A stretch of DNA of 64,000 nt, from contig NZ_JAICCF010000003.1 in NCBI RefSeq assembly GCF_019492185.1, positions 1 to 64,000 on the forward strand. The letters are read 5' to 3'. Positions within the stretch are counted from its first letter, which is position 1. Each line of letters opens with the position of its first letter. The DNA comes from Chitinophaga rhizophila (GTDB lineage: Bacteria > Bacteroidota > Bacteroidia > Chitinophagales > Chitinophagaceae). The position numbers and the translations under genes are program-made. Shown here in pieces: positions 57,401 through 64,000 of the stretch. The notes beneath the pieces were generated by a model. The model worked only from the letters and a program-made list of their open reading frames with translations, was not told where the DNA came from and did not search any database.

Positions 57401-57668
57401 TAAAACCGATATAGGAAACGGTGATGGTATAAGGACCGCCTGGGTTCATGTTGTTGATCAGGTAACGGCCATCTCCTTGTGTCTGTGCACCGTAACGGGT
57501 ACCTGTAGAAGTGTTTACTGCCAGTATTGTAACCCCTGGTAAGGCCTCACCTTTACTGCTTACTATCTTCCCTGATATCTGGGAGGTAGTAATCTGCGCG
57601 CTCAGATTAGCTGCAGACAGTACAAGGATGCTCACAAATAACAATAATGAATAGAATTGCTTATTCAC
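54432..57668 (-). CDS. Oar-like TonB-dependent receptor with carboxypeptidase-regulatory domain
   Basis: A 1078-residue outer-membrane protein. The signal peptide ends in ANLSAQ. A CarboxypepD-regulatory-like domain follows (ISGKIVSSKGEALPGVTILAV, GRYLINNMNPGGPYTITVSYIGF). The plug has TLPSISRSLQDFTRATPQSN, NVTLDGAINND and GGSINAVTRSGTNEFHGSVYGF. A large barrel ends in HQMQLGLRYSF with a C-terminal Phe. The Oar family is typical of Bacteroidota. The ligand is unknown. Two Pho-box-like promoters lie upstream, so induction by phosphate limitation is the main regulatory hypothesis. Confidence 0.95.
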   Translation of the reverse strand: MNKQFYSLLLFVSILVLSAANLSAQITTSQISGKIVSSKGEALPGVTILAVNTSTGTRYGAQTQGDGRYLINNMNPGGPYTITVSYIGFKTEEAPGINLSLGSSTFNFQLTDASTALSEIVVKGSSTQKASGAFKIGQNQLKTLPSISRSLQDFTRATPQSNNNSFLGTNYRYNNVTLDGAINNDAIGFSPSSGGQSNSSGQPGSSTRSNPVSLDAIQDIQVYLAPYDVKIGNFLGGSINAVTRSGTNEFHGSVYGFGRNAGMIGRNNAGDGSKLPSDFHDYQTGIRLGFPIIKDKLFFFTNEEIARRRDPIILGAGSADMPLITVQEAEAIRQHMLDMDITKSGKFDPGTYGNTSIYANSNKFFNRLDWNINDKHQLSLRNNTITSEATNLERDQQNFRFGGTDFKQVNNQSSTVMEVKSRFNNSVSNSLIIGYSNIHDYRDPSSDPSLAQIQIKSRGGTIFLGTDREASIFDMKQKTFEFTDNVNIFKGKHNITIGTHNEIYNITYGFVNSWNGRVDYDSIGAFLANAPSRVRANFNYTNNSRDYIIANPPAKFKIGMYSLYAQDEIQLTDRFKLTPGIRFDYTSLPNRTSLSDKTINSPVDPNFGTTYSYTLPKDINNNYLNNIQISPRLGFNFDVKGDQSLVVRGGTGLFTGRIPFAWLGYAYYNNGNSYGAYDRRFTAAAPPAAGSNPVGISDQGAAQFVTAQGVNVNDASGATQVDLIDNDFKMPQMWRSSAAVDYSTKNRWRFTLEAIYTKTIYDLKFQQVNLVDNPTYMVYDTDKQQPIYSGGKINSKFTNAYLLSNTNKGYRYAITGQVNKAFDFGMNFNVAYTYGQSKDITNGIRNSMESNWQLNQALNPNDPHLAYSNFDIRHRIVATANYKIDWNRKGRFVSNFALFFNTSSGLPFSYGFVNATIQGTPQQVSLAYIPKDQAEARRFFTPENQAMADAFFSYVEGDKYLSSRKGQFTERNGGRTPWNTQADFRFTQDFNFKAGKSIHTLTLTYDIINLTNLLNKDWGVQYFSPNTFNSTASVGLSSKTAGTESAYPVYTWSNPGTPYSRDFFASRHQMQLGLRYSF

Positions 57669-57686
57669 GTCTTTTCAATTTTGACG

Positions 57687-57746
57687 CAAACGTATCCCCG
57701 CTACATTACGTCTGTGTTAACACAATATTAAATTAATGTTAACACA
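57687..57746 (-). promoter_or_regulatory. Pho-box-like promoter of the TonB receptor, proximal (site 2)
   Basis: Four 11-bp units begin at 57703, 57714, 57725 and 57736 (TTA at 57706, 57717, 57728 and 57739). Eight bp separate them from TACGTTTG (57687-57694, minus strand), an exact -7 match 19 bp before the ATG. The two outer units also form a 10-bp perfect inverted repeat (57712-57721 and 57738-57747). Confidence 0.75.
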
Positions 57747-57960
57747 GGGGCGCACGTATCATTCCCAATAGCTTATAAATTAAGTTATCGGGCTATGTGA
57801 GCAAAATATTCTATCGGGCTTGTTTAATTCCGTGCTGATTTTCCCGCATAGCTATAGGTACAAGACGGGGAGAGCACCGGAAATTTATTCATACAAGCTT
57901 TCATTGAGCAACAAAAAGGGTATCAGTAGTAAAAGGTTTCCACTTTTGTTCGCATAATTC

Positions 57961-58009
57961 CAAAAATATGGAGCGTGTGTTAAGGGAGTGTTACCCCAAT
58001 ATTAACTTT
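57961..58009 (-). promoter_or_regulatory. Pho-box-like promoter of the TonB receptor, distal (site 3)
   Basis: Three 11-bp units begin at 57977, 57988 and 57999 (TTA at 57980, 57991 and 58002). Eight bp separate them from TATTTTTG (57961-57968, minus strand), an exact -7 match. It lies ~290 bp upstream of the receptor and just downstream of the Lrp-type regulator gene, so it would give a receptor mRNA with a long leader. Confidence 0.7.
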
Positions 58010-58049
58010 AGCGATTTCTAATGTTAAGTTTTAGCGCAATGTAAATAAG

Positions 58050-58562
58050 CTAGTCATCCTTCTTACCATGCTTGGATGTTTTAATAATCTGTCCGGTTGT
58101 CAAAGACAGGGCAGTCTCGTGTTTGGGTTCGGCAATGACAAAGAGGCTATTAATTCTGCTGACGGCATCCAGCCGTGAAAGTTTGTTGGAAATAAACAGT
58201 TCATATTCCTCCAGATCAGCTACCATTACCTTCAGTAGATAATCATACGGGCCATTGATCTTATAGCATTCCATGACTTCGGGGAAGGCATTGACTTTTG
58301 TTTCAAATACGATAAAGGTATCATGTCCATGCTCTTTGAGGGTGATATTGGCGAAGGCAGTAACATGTTTTCCAACCCGCTTTTTGTCCAGAATGGCGAC
58401 GTATCCTTTGATATAACCTTCACATTCGAGCCGCTTTACTCTTTCAAATATGGAAGTCACGGATTTCCCCAGCCTGGCAGCAATCTCTTTATTGGTAAGA
58501 CGGGCGTCTTCCTGAAGCAGATCCAGGATGTGCAGGTCGGTTTCATCTAACGTGAAATGCAT
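58050..58562 (-). CDS. Lrp/AsnC family transcriptional regulator
   Basis: A 170-residue regulator with an N-terminal helix-turn-helix (DLHILDLLQEDARLTNKEIAARLGKSVTSIFERVKRLE) and a RAM ligand-binding domain (GKHVTAFANITLKEHG, then MECYKINGPYDYLLKVMVADLEEYELF). It is divergent from ppsA with 179 bp between the starts, so it probably controls ppsA and itself in response to an amino acid or other small molecule. Confidence 0.93.
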   Translation of the reverse strand: MHFTLDETDLHILDLLQEDARLTNKEIAARLGKSVTSIFERVKRLECEGYIKGYVAILDKKRVGKHVTAFANITLKEHGHDTFIVFETKVNAFPEVMECYKINGPYDYLLKVMVADLEEYELFISNKLSRLDAVSRINSLFVIAEPKHETALSLTTGQIIKTSKHGKKDD

Positions 58563-58636
58563 GGAGGAATATTTTACTGAAAATACACAGAATAAGCCGC
58601 CTTACCTGAAAAATATTCATGATTAACAACTCATTA

Positions 58637-58644
58637 TAGTTTTG
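58637..58644 (+). promoter_or_regulatory. -7 element (TAGTTTTG) of ppsA
   Basis: An exact TAnnTTTG match 97 bp upstream of the ppsA ATG, in the shared region with the Lrp-type gene. Confidence 0.5.
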
Positions 58645-58741
58645 TTTTCGCCTTTTGAGGGGATCTGTCTTTCGGTATGCAATAATCCAGACCTTTATCC
58701 GGACGCCAACTTTTAATCATACACCAAAATAAATCTCTTCA

Positions 58742-61180
58742 ATGGAAACACGAATTGTCATTCCTCTCCAGGCATTGGGTCTGGAAGATATCCCCATTGT
58801 AGGTGGTAAATGTGCATCGCTGGGAGAAATGATTGCCAACCTTTCAAAAGCAGGTATTAATATTCCTTCTGGTTTCGCTATTACAACTACAGCTTATTAT
58901 CAGTTCATGCAGCAGAGCGGTCTGGATGCATATATCCGTGAGCAGGTGGCTGGTATTGATTTCACTTCGCTTGTTACACTGAGACGTGCGGGTCAGCGCA
59001 TCCGGCAGGCCATCAGCAATACAAAGTTTCCGCATGACCTGAGCGCGAAGATCATTGATGCTTACATGGAGCTGTCCCGCGAGTACGGGCAGGATATTAC
59101 TGACGTAGCAGTACGTTCTTCAGCTACTGCGGAAGACCTGCCGGATGCTTCCTTTGCCGGTCAGCAGGAGACCTATCTGAATGTAAGAGGGCCGGCCGCA
59201 CTGATAGATGCTGTACGTAACTGCTTCGCCTCACTATTTACCGACAGAGCTATCAGTTACAGGGAGAATTTCGGATACGATCATTTCAGTATAGGTCTAT
59301 CGGTTTGTGTACAGAAGATGGTACGCGCTGACCTGGGTGCGGCAGGAGTAGCCTTTTCACTGGACACAGAGTCAGGCTTCAGAGATGTGGTAGTGATCAA
59401 TGGCTCATTTGGTTTAGGGGAAATGGTCGTACAGGGAGCGGTGTCTCCTGATGAATTTATTGTATTCAAACCAGCGCTGAACGGCAGTAATATGCCTATT
59501 ATAGAAAAGCGCCTGGGTGTGAAAGATAAGATGATGGTATATGGCGAAAGTAATGACCAGCGTACTAAGATTATTCCACTGGACAGAATCAATCAGCAGC
59601 GGTTCTGCCTCAAAGACCAGCAGATACTGCAATTGTCTGAGTGGGTATGCAAGATAGAAGATTACTACTCGCAGCTGAAAGGCAAGTGGTGCCCGATGGA
59701 TATAGAATGGGCCGTGGATGGACTCAGCAATGAATTATTCATTGTACAGGCACGTCCTGAAACCATCCATTCGCAGAAAGAACATCATACAGTTACGTCT
59801 TACAGTATGGAACGAACAGGTAGTACCCTGCTAAAGGGAATTGCCGTAGGAGATAAGATAGCCTCCGGTAAGGTCAACATCCTTTTTTCACTGGATAAGC
59901 GCGTAACAGAAGGCACAGAATTTAAGCCGGGAGATGTGCTGGTAACAGATATGACAGATCCGGACTGGGAACCGATCATGAAGATGGCAGCAGCTATTGT
60001 TACCAATAAAGGCGGTCGTACCTGTCATGCAGCAATTGTAGCAAGAGAGATGGGCATACCGGCGATAGTAGGTTGCGGGAATGCTACTGAGGTATTACTG
60101 TCAGGTCAGGAGATCACGGTTAGCTGTGCAGAAGGAGATGAGGGCATTGTCTATGAAGGTATTATTCCTTTCACAGAAACGTTTCTCGACCTGCGGGAAT
60201 TGCCGGAAATCCGCACCTCTTTGATGCTGAATGTGGCGTCGCCGGCGATGGCCTTCCAATATTCGCACCTGCCTAATAAAGGCGTGGGACTGGCCAGGGA
60301 GGAGTTTATCATCAACAACTATATCAAGGTCCACCCATTAGCGCTGTTACAACATAAGGAACTGAATGATGCCGCACTATCGGCAGAGATCATACAGCTG
60401 ATCAGAGGTTATGAAAGTGAAGAAGCGTATTTTATACAGAAGCTGGCATATGGCGTTGCGAAGATTGCAGCCGCCTTTCATCCAGGCAAAGTGATTGTAC
60501 GTTTTTCAGACTTCAAAAGTAACGAGTATTACAACCTGCTGGGCGGAAAGTATTTTGAACCGGAAGAAGAAAATCCGATGATCGGATGGAGAGGCGCATC
60601 GAGGTATTATTCCGAAAAGTACAGCGCCGCCTTTGCATTGGAATGTAAGGCTATCAGGAAGGTGCGGGAAGACATGGGACTTGATAATGTAGTAGTGATG
60701 ATCCCCTTCTGCCGCACCGTCGATGAATTGCAGAAGGTATTGCATACTATGAAGCAAAATGGACTGGAAAGAGGGAAGAACGGGCTGGAGGTATACCTGA
60801 TGGCAGAGATACCTTCCAATATCATTATGGCAGAAGAATTTGCCGCGCATATAGACGGCTTCTCAATCGGGTCTAATGACCTGACGCAGCTGACATTGGG
60901 ACTGGACAGAGATTCTTCGCTGGTAGCGGGACTGTATAACGAGCGTAATCCGGCAGTATTGAAGATGATCAGTATGCTGATAACAGCAGCCAGGAAGCAA
61001 GGGGTGAAGGTAGGTATTTGCGGACAGGGTCCATCAGACTTTCCGGACTTTACAAAATTCCTGGTAGAACAGGGGATAGATAGTATCTCGGTGACACCGG
61101 ATGCCGTGATCAAGACGGTGCATGCGATACATGAAGCGGAAGCCATGATACATATGCAGGAGCAAATCCCTTCCCTGTAA
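58742..61180 (+). CDS. ppsA: phosphoenolpyruvate synthase
   Basis: An 812-residue enzyme that makes PEP from pyruvate and ATP for gluconeogenesis. The N-terminal ATP-binding domain has VGGKCASLGEMIANLSKAGI and VAVRSSATAEDLPDASFAGQQETYLN. The swivelling phospho-His domain has TNKGGRTCHAAIVAREMGIPAIVG (His of TCHAAI). The C-terminal PEP/pyruvate barrel has GLAREEFIINNYIKVHPLAL, RFSDFKSNEYYNLLGG, SIGSNDLTQLTLGLDRDS and KVGICGQGPSD. Length and order are typical. Confidence 0.97.
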   Translation: METRIVIPLQALGLEDIPIVGGKCASLGEMIANLSKAGINIPSGFAITTTAYYQFMQQSGLDAYIREQVAGIDFTSLVTLRRAGQRIRQAISNTKFPHDLSAKIIDAYMELSREYGQDITDVAVRSSATAEDLPDASFAGQQETYLNVRGPAALIDAVRNCFASLFTDRAISYRENFGYDHFSIGLSVCVQKMVRADLGAAGVAFSLDTESGFRDVVVINGSFGLGEMVVQGAVSPDEFIVFKPALNGSNMPIIEKRLGVKDKMMVYGESNDQRTKIIPLDRINQQRFCLKDQQILQLSEWVCKIEDYYSQLKGKWCPMDIEWAVDGLSNELFIVQARPETIHSQKEHHTVTSYSMERTGSTLLKGIAVGDKIASGKVNILFSLDKRVTEGTEFKPGDVLVTDMTDPDWEPIMKMAAAIVTNKGGRTCHAAIVAREMGIPAIVGCGNATEVLLSGQEITVSCAEGDEGIVYEGIIPFTETFLDLRELPEIRTSLMLNVASPAMAFQYSHLPNKGVGLAREEFIINNYIKVHPLALLQHKELNDAALSAEIIQLIRGYESEEAYFIQKLAYGVAKIAAAFHPGKVIVRFSDFKSNEYYNLLGGKYFEPEEENPMIGWRGASRYYSEKYSAAFALECKAIRKVREDMGLDNVVVMIPFCRTVDELQKVLHTMKQNGLERGKNGLEVYLMAEIPSNIIMAEEFAAHIDGFSIGSNDLTQLTLGLDRDSSLVAGLYNERNPAVLKMISMLITAARKQGVKVGICGQGPSDFPDFTKFLVEQGIDSISVTPDAVIKTVHAIHEAEAMIHMQEQIPSL

Positions 61181-61202
61181 TATACATTGAGCAGTAAACA
61201 AT

Positions 61203-61240
61203 GAGCCGTCCTGGATTACCGGGACGGCTCGTTTTATAAT
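61203..61240 (+). terminator. ppsA terminator
   Basis: A 9-bp stem (GAGCCGTCC pairing with GGACGGCTC) followed by GTTTTATAAT, 22 bp after the stop. Confidence 0.85.
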
Positions 61241-61282
61241 AATAATTGTCGGAATACCGACAGTAAGTAATGGCTGTAAATA

Positions 61283-61314
61283 CAGAGGGGCGAACTATAA
61301 AGTCCGCCCCTCTG
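61283..61314. terminator. terminator of the beta-rich lipoprotein gene
   Basis: A perfect 10-bp stem (CAGAGGGGCG pairing with CGCCCCTCTG, 12-nt loop) just beyond the stop of the minus-strand lipoprotein gene. The U-tract is weak. Confidence 0.65.
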
Positions 61315-61341
61315 CTAAACAGTTATAAATAGTCTACAGGA

Positions 61342-62814
61342 TTATTCTGTAACGTAAACGGTTTCGTTTGGAGTCCAGTTAATCCAGCTCTGGTTAGTCC
61401 ATGGATTAGCAGGATCTACTGCACCTACGTAAGAAACTTTCTCGAAGAAAGCGTCAAATTCAGTACCGAATGCAGCAGCTTTAGCAGTTTTCAGTGCAAA
61501 GTCAGTGTTAGTTGCTTTGTAAGAAGCTACAGAAGGAACTTTTGCAAATACATCAGACAGGTTAGCCAGAGATGTGTTGCCGTTTGCTTCAGCCATGATC
61601 AGGTTCTTGATATCTTCGCCAGTCAGGAAGCTTGCATCTTTCTTATCAGCATCGAATAAAACCGGACCGATGGTAGTGCTACCTGCACCACGCTGACCAG
61701 AGATAGGGCTAATACCAGCAGCCTGGAAGATAGAGTTGCGGATTTTAGAGTTACCAGCCTGCAGAGAGTCGTGAGACACTTTGCTCTCAACATCAGTAGC
61801 AACAGGATAACCTGCGAATACAGAGTTAGCAACAGTGAATACAGAACCTCTTCTCCATCTTGCGCCAGCGTAGAAGTAATCGCCGTTACCGGTAGCAGTA
61901 CCAGGACCAACGATAGTCATGTTAGAGATGATAGGGTGAGTAGCAGGAGTAGAAGTGTTAGCACCGTTCAGGTTATCTACTTCCAGACCGTTTGACAGGC
62001 TCACGATATCAGAAGCTTTAGGATCAGACAGGGATACCAGGAACTGCAGTTTACCTTTGAAACCGCTATCCATATCGTAGTTGTCATCCAGGGTACCATA
62101 AGTTACCAGGTATTTAGCGTTTACATTACCACCGAACCACTCAAAAGCGTCGTCACCGGAGTAACTAACCTGTACGTGATCAACAGTAGTACCAGCGCCT
62201 ACACCGTAGAAAGTGATACCGTTTACTTCGCTATCCGGAGTACTTGCTAACGGAATACCACCAAATTCAACTCTTACATACTGGAGAACACCTGAGTTAT
62301 CGTTATCATCACCCTGGGTGCTGCTTGGGTTACCGTAGGTCAGGTTAACGGTAGCGTCAACTTCCGCCAGACCTTCAACCAGTCTTTTTTCTACTGGTCT
62401 GTTGGTAGAACCTTTACCTAACAGGATGATACCACCCCAGTCACCTTTAGCACGAGCGCCTGGCGCTTTAGCAGATGTGAATACGATAGGAGCATCTGCG
62501 GTACCTTTTGCGATCAGTTTGGAACCGGTTGTGATGATCAGGGTACCACCAGTTGTAGTACTGATGCTACCACCCAGAACAACAGTACCTGGTTCTATAG
62601 TTAAAGTAGAGTTATTTACAACGTAAACATACTCTCTCATCAGATAGATAGTATCTTTTGAAAGTGTTCTGTTAGCAGAGATTTTACCTTTCAGTTCAAC
62701 AGTTGCTTTTGGTTGGTCCGGAGTCGGATCAACATTTTCATCATCTTTACAAGCTACGAAAGTTGTAGCCAGCGCAGCAGCCATAAGCAGAACTGATGTT
62801 TTGTTTTTTCTCAT
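61342..62814 (-). CDS. beta-rich (parallel beta-helix-like) lipoprotein
   Basis: A 490-residue lipoprotein. I start it at the ATG at 62814 because it places the lipobox (Cys22 in TTFVACKDDEN) properly. The body is built of short repeating strands with Gly/Asn/Asp turns (TLTIEPGTVVLGG, LIITTGSKLIAKGTADAPIVFTSA, WGGIILLGKGS, GVLQYVRVEFGG, VDHVQVSYSGDDAFEWFGGNV), as in right-handed beta-helix proteins. It is 96 bp downstream of a TonB receptor gene on the same strand, and such receptor-lipoprotein pairs are common in Bacteroidota. A Pho-box-like promoter sits in the gap. The ligand is unknown. Confidence 0.8.
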   Translation of the reverse strand: MRKNKTSVLLMAAALATTFVACKDDENVDPTPDQPKATVELKGKISANRTLSKDTIYLMREYVYVVNNSTLTIEPGTVVLGGSISTTTGGTLIITTGSKLIAKGTADAPIVFTSAKAPGARAKGDWGGIILLGKGSTNRPVEKRLVEGLAEVDATVNLTYGNPSSTQGDDNDNSGVLQYVRVEFGGIPLASTPDSEVNGITFYGVGAGTTVDHVQVSYSGDDAFEWFGGNVNAKYLVTYGTLDDNYDMDSGFKGKLQFLVSLSDPKASDIVSLSNGLEVDNLNGANTSTPATHPIISNMTIVGPGTATGNGDYFYAGARWRRGSVFTVANSVFAGYPVATDVESKVSHDSLQAGNSKIRNSIFQAAGISPISGQRGAGSTTIGPVLFDADKKDASFLTGEDIKNLIMAEANGNTSLANLSDVFAKVPSVASYKATNTDFALKTAKAAAFGTEFDAFFEKVSYVGAVDPANPWTNQSWINWTPNETVYVTE

Positions 62815-62835
62815 AGAATTTAAATTAAATTTTGG

Positions 62836-62884
62836 CAAAAGAATGAATTAAATGTTAGGTAACTATTAGCGATATGTTAACAAA
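62836..62884 (-). promoter_or_regulatory. Pho-box-like promoter of the beta-rich lipoprotein (site 4)
   Basis: Three 11-bp units begin at 62852, 62863 and 62874 (TTA at 62855, 62866 and 62877). Eight bp separate them from TTCTTTTG (62836-62843, minus strand), one base off TAnnTTTG and 21 bp before the ATG. It sits in the 96-bp gap after the TonB receptor, so the lipoprotein can be expressed apart from the receptor. Confidence 0.68.
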
Positions 62885-62910
62885 TGGTCAACTTATTTTA
62901 TTGACCCTTG

Positions 62911-64000
62911 TTAGCGAAAAGTATAGGAAAAACTCAAGGAGAAATTTGTTCCGTACTTAAACTGATAGAACACGTAGTCTGTGCCTTTTGAGTAAGACTT
63001 TTTATCGTCTTTATTCTGGTACAGCAGGTACGGGTTGTTCAGGATATCAGATACATTCAGCTTGATCTGTGCAGCTTTTTTGAACAGGTGTTTGCTGAAC
63101 TGCACATCGAGCAGGTTTCTTGCATTTTCAAATACGTCGAGTTTATTACTGCTATCGTCACCAACGATATTGATTCTTGGGCCTACCCTGTTATAGAGGA
63201 TGGTTACGCCCATATCGTTGTTAGGATTATTGATCTGCAGACCTGCGTTGATCAGGTATGGAGATTGTCCTGGCATGCGTCTTTCAGTACCGTTGATATT
63301 ACGAACAGTCTGGTTAGGGTTTCTGATGGCAGAGTAGATGTACGCGCCATTAGCAAACACGAAGGAGTTTTTACCTAATCTTCCCAATGCAAATTCCAGG
63401 TTCTTTCTTACCTCTACTTCCACACCGAATGCATTAGCATCATTCAGGTTGATGTAGGTACGGTCGTTGTTATCGATGCTGTACCATGTTTCAGAGATAG
63501 GATCTTTGAACTTCTTGTAGAAAGCAGCTACTGCGAAAGTTTCACCAGCAGCAGGATATAGTTCGTAACGGAGATCGATATTAGTGATACGGGTCTGTTT
63601 CAGTCGGCCGTTACCAAATACAGTTGCAGTATTCAGGAAGTCGAAGAAACTGAAGGTAGCGATCTCTCTAAATTCCGGTCTTGCTACAGTGTTGGAGTAA
63701 GACAGTCTCAGGTTCGTTTTATCGTTGAGTGTATATACAAAGTTAGCGGAAGGCAGGAAGCTGTTGTAAGTAGTATCTGTAGTGTAGTTGGTTACAGATG
63801 ATACAGGCTTCAGCTGCTGGTTGTAACGCTCGTAACGTAATCCCCAGATCACTCTCAGCTCTTTGGTGATGAAGTTATCGAACATGAAGTAGCCGGCAGT
63901 CAGGTTAGAGCTGGCGTTGTATTCACCGGTGATAGATTTATCATCTCTCAGGAAGATACCGTTAGCACCCAGGTTTGCATTCGAGAACAGTTCGTATGGC
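62911..64000 (-). CDS. TonB-dependent receptor, partial (5' end outside the window)
   Basis: The C-terminal ~362 residues of a TonB-dependent receptor. The frame stays open to the right edge. The barrel pattern is clear (LRVIWGLRYERYNQQLKPV, NLRLSYSNTVARPEFREIATFSFFDF, INAGLQINNPNNDMGVTILYNRVGPRI, FSKHLFKKAAQIKLNVSDILNNPYLLYQNKD) and it ends FSLSFSYTFR with the usual aromatic near the C-terminus. It is followed by the beta-rich lipoprotein gene. The plug, the signal peptide and its own promoter lie outside the window. Confidence 0.93.
   Translation of the reverse strand, partial: PYELFSNANLGANGIFLRDDKSITGEYNASSNLTAGYFMFDNFITKELRVIWGLRYERYNQQLKPVSSVTNYTTDTTYNSFLPSANFVYTLNDKTNLRLSYSNTVARPEFREIATFSFFDFLNTATVFGNGRLKQTRITNIDLRYELYPAAGETFAVAAFYKKFKDPISETWYSIDNNDRTYINLNDANAFGVEVEVRKNLEFALGRLGKNSFVFANGAYIYSAIRNPNQTVRNINGTERRMPGQSPYLINAGLQINNPNNDMGVTILYNRVGPRINIVGDDSSNKLDVFENARNLLDVQFSKHLFKKAAQIKLNVSDILNNPYLLYQNKDDKKSYSKGTDYVFYQFKYGTNFSLSFSYTFR

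Noticed and set aside
58620..58641. Fifth Pho-box-like site upstream of ppsA
   Set aside because: Only two TTA triplets at 11-bp spacing, and they overlap a plus-strand -7 element in the opposite orientation to the four good sites.

Overview
The window reads as chromosomal DNA of a Bacteroidota bacterium, most likely Chitinophagaceae and Chitinophaga-like. The signs are SusC/SusD and TonB receptors, a FecI/FecR sigma/anti-sigma pair, many lipoproteins with a Cys followed by charged residues, DUF6452/DUF6048 neighbours, promoters of the TAnnTTTG (-7) type and weak Shine-Dalgarno sequences. The genus is inference from protein style; no rRNA is present.

Layout. 1-676: a 22-bp tandem array and a short 11-bp array. 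0.7-5.9 kb: small redox and housekeeping genes (a DUF4369-like protein without thioredoxin domain, a peroxiredoxin-like protein that has lost its expected catalytic Cys, a flavin reductase, and an SDR/AraC/small-protein operon). 6.0-7.4 kb: two paralogous small exported proteins, each behind the same ~127-nt leader. 7.4-20.2 kb: an AT-rich SusC/SusD locus with a GH2-TPR fusion enzyme and an S9 peptidase, divergent from its presumed FecI/FecR regulators. 20.3-21.5 kb: a non-coding satellite-like higher-order repeat. 21.6-28.4 kb: single genes (MOSC, DUF6340 lipoprotein, DUF2461, hydrolase, SDR, DUF2314-ankyrin, DUF6266-like). 28.6-36.9 kb: tRNA-Ser(GCT), a fatty acid desaturase, fabF, a lipoprotein, uvrA and the DUF6452/DUF6048 pair. 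36.9-52.8 kb: elaA, a ModF-like ABC ATPase, the alpha-2-macroglobulin/pbpC pair, rarA, an M13 peptidase and small envelope genes. 52.8-64 kb: a DUF6266-like protein, an Oar-like TonB receptor, an Lrp/AsnC regulator divergent from ppsA, a beta-sandwich/beta-helix-like lipoprotein and a partial TonB receptor.

The most interesting signal is regulatory. Four intergenic sites between 52.9 and 62.9 kb each carry three or four direct repeats spaced exactly 11 bp (minus-strand core TTAACA/GTAACA). In all four, exactly 8 bp separate the repeats from a TAnnTTTG-like -7 element. This is the geometry of PhoB/PhoP-type (Pho) boxes. Two of the sites lie in tandem upstream of the Oar-like TonB receptor and one lies upstream of the beta-rich lipoprotein. 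The fourth faces no gene: its predicted transcript runs about 75-80 nt into an intrinsic terminator, so it predicts a small RNA in the same regulon. Other unusual items are the 307-bp A-B-C-D higher-order repeat, the paired small secreted proteins with conserved leaders, and the GH2-TPR fusion.
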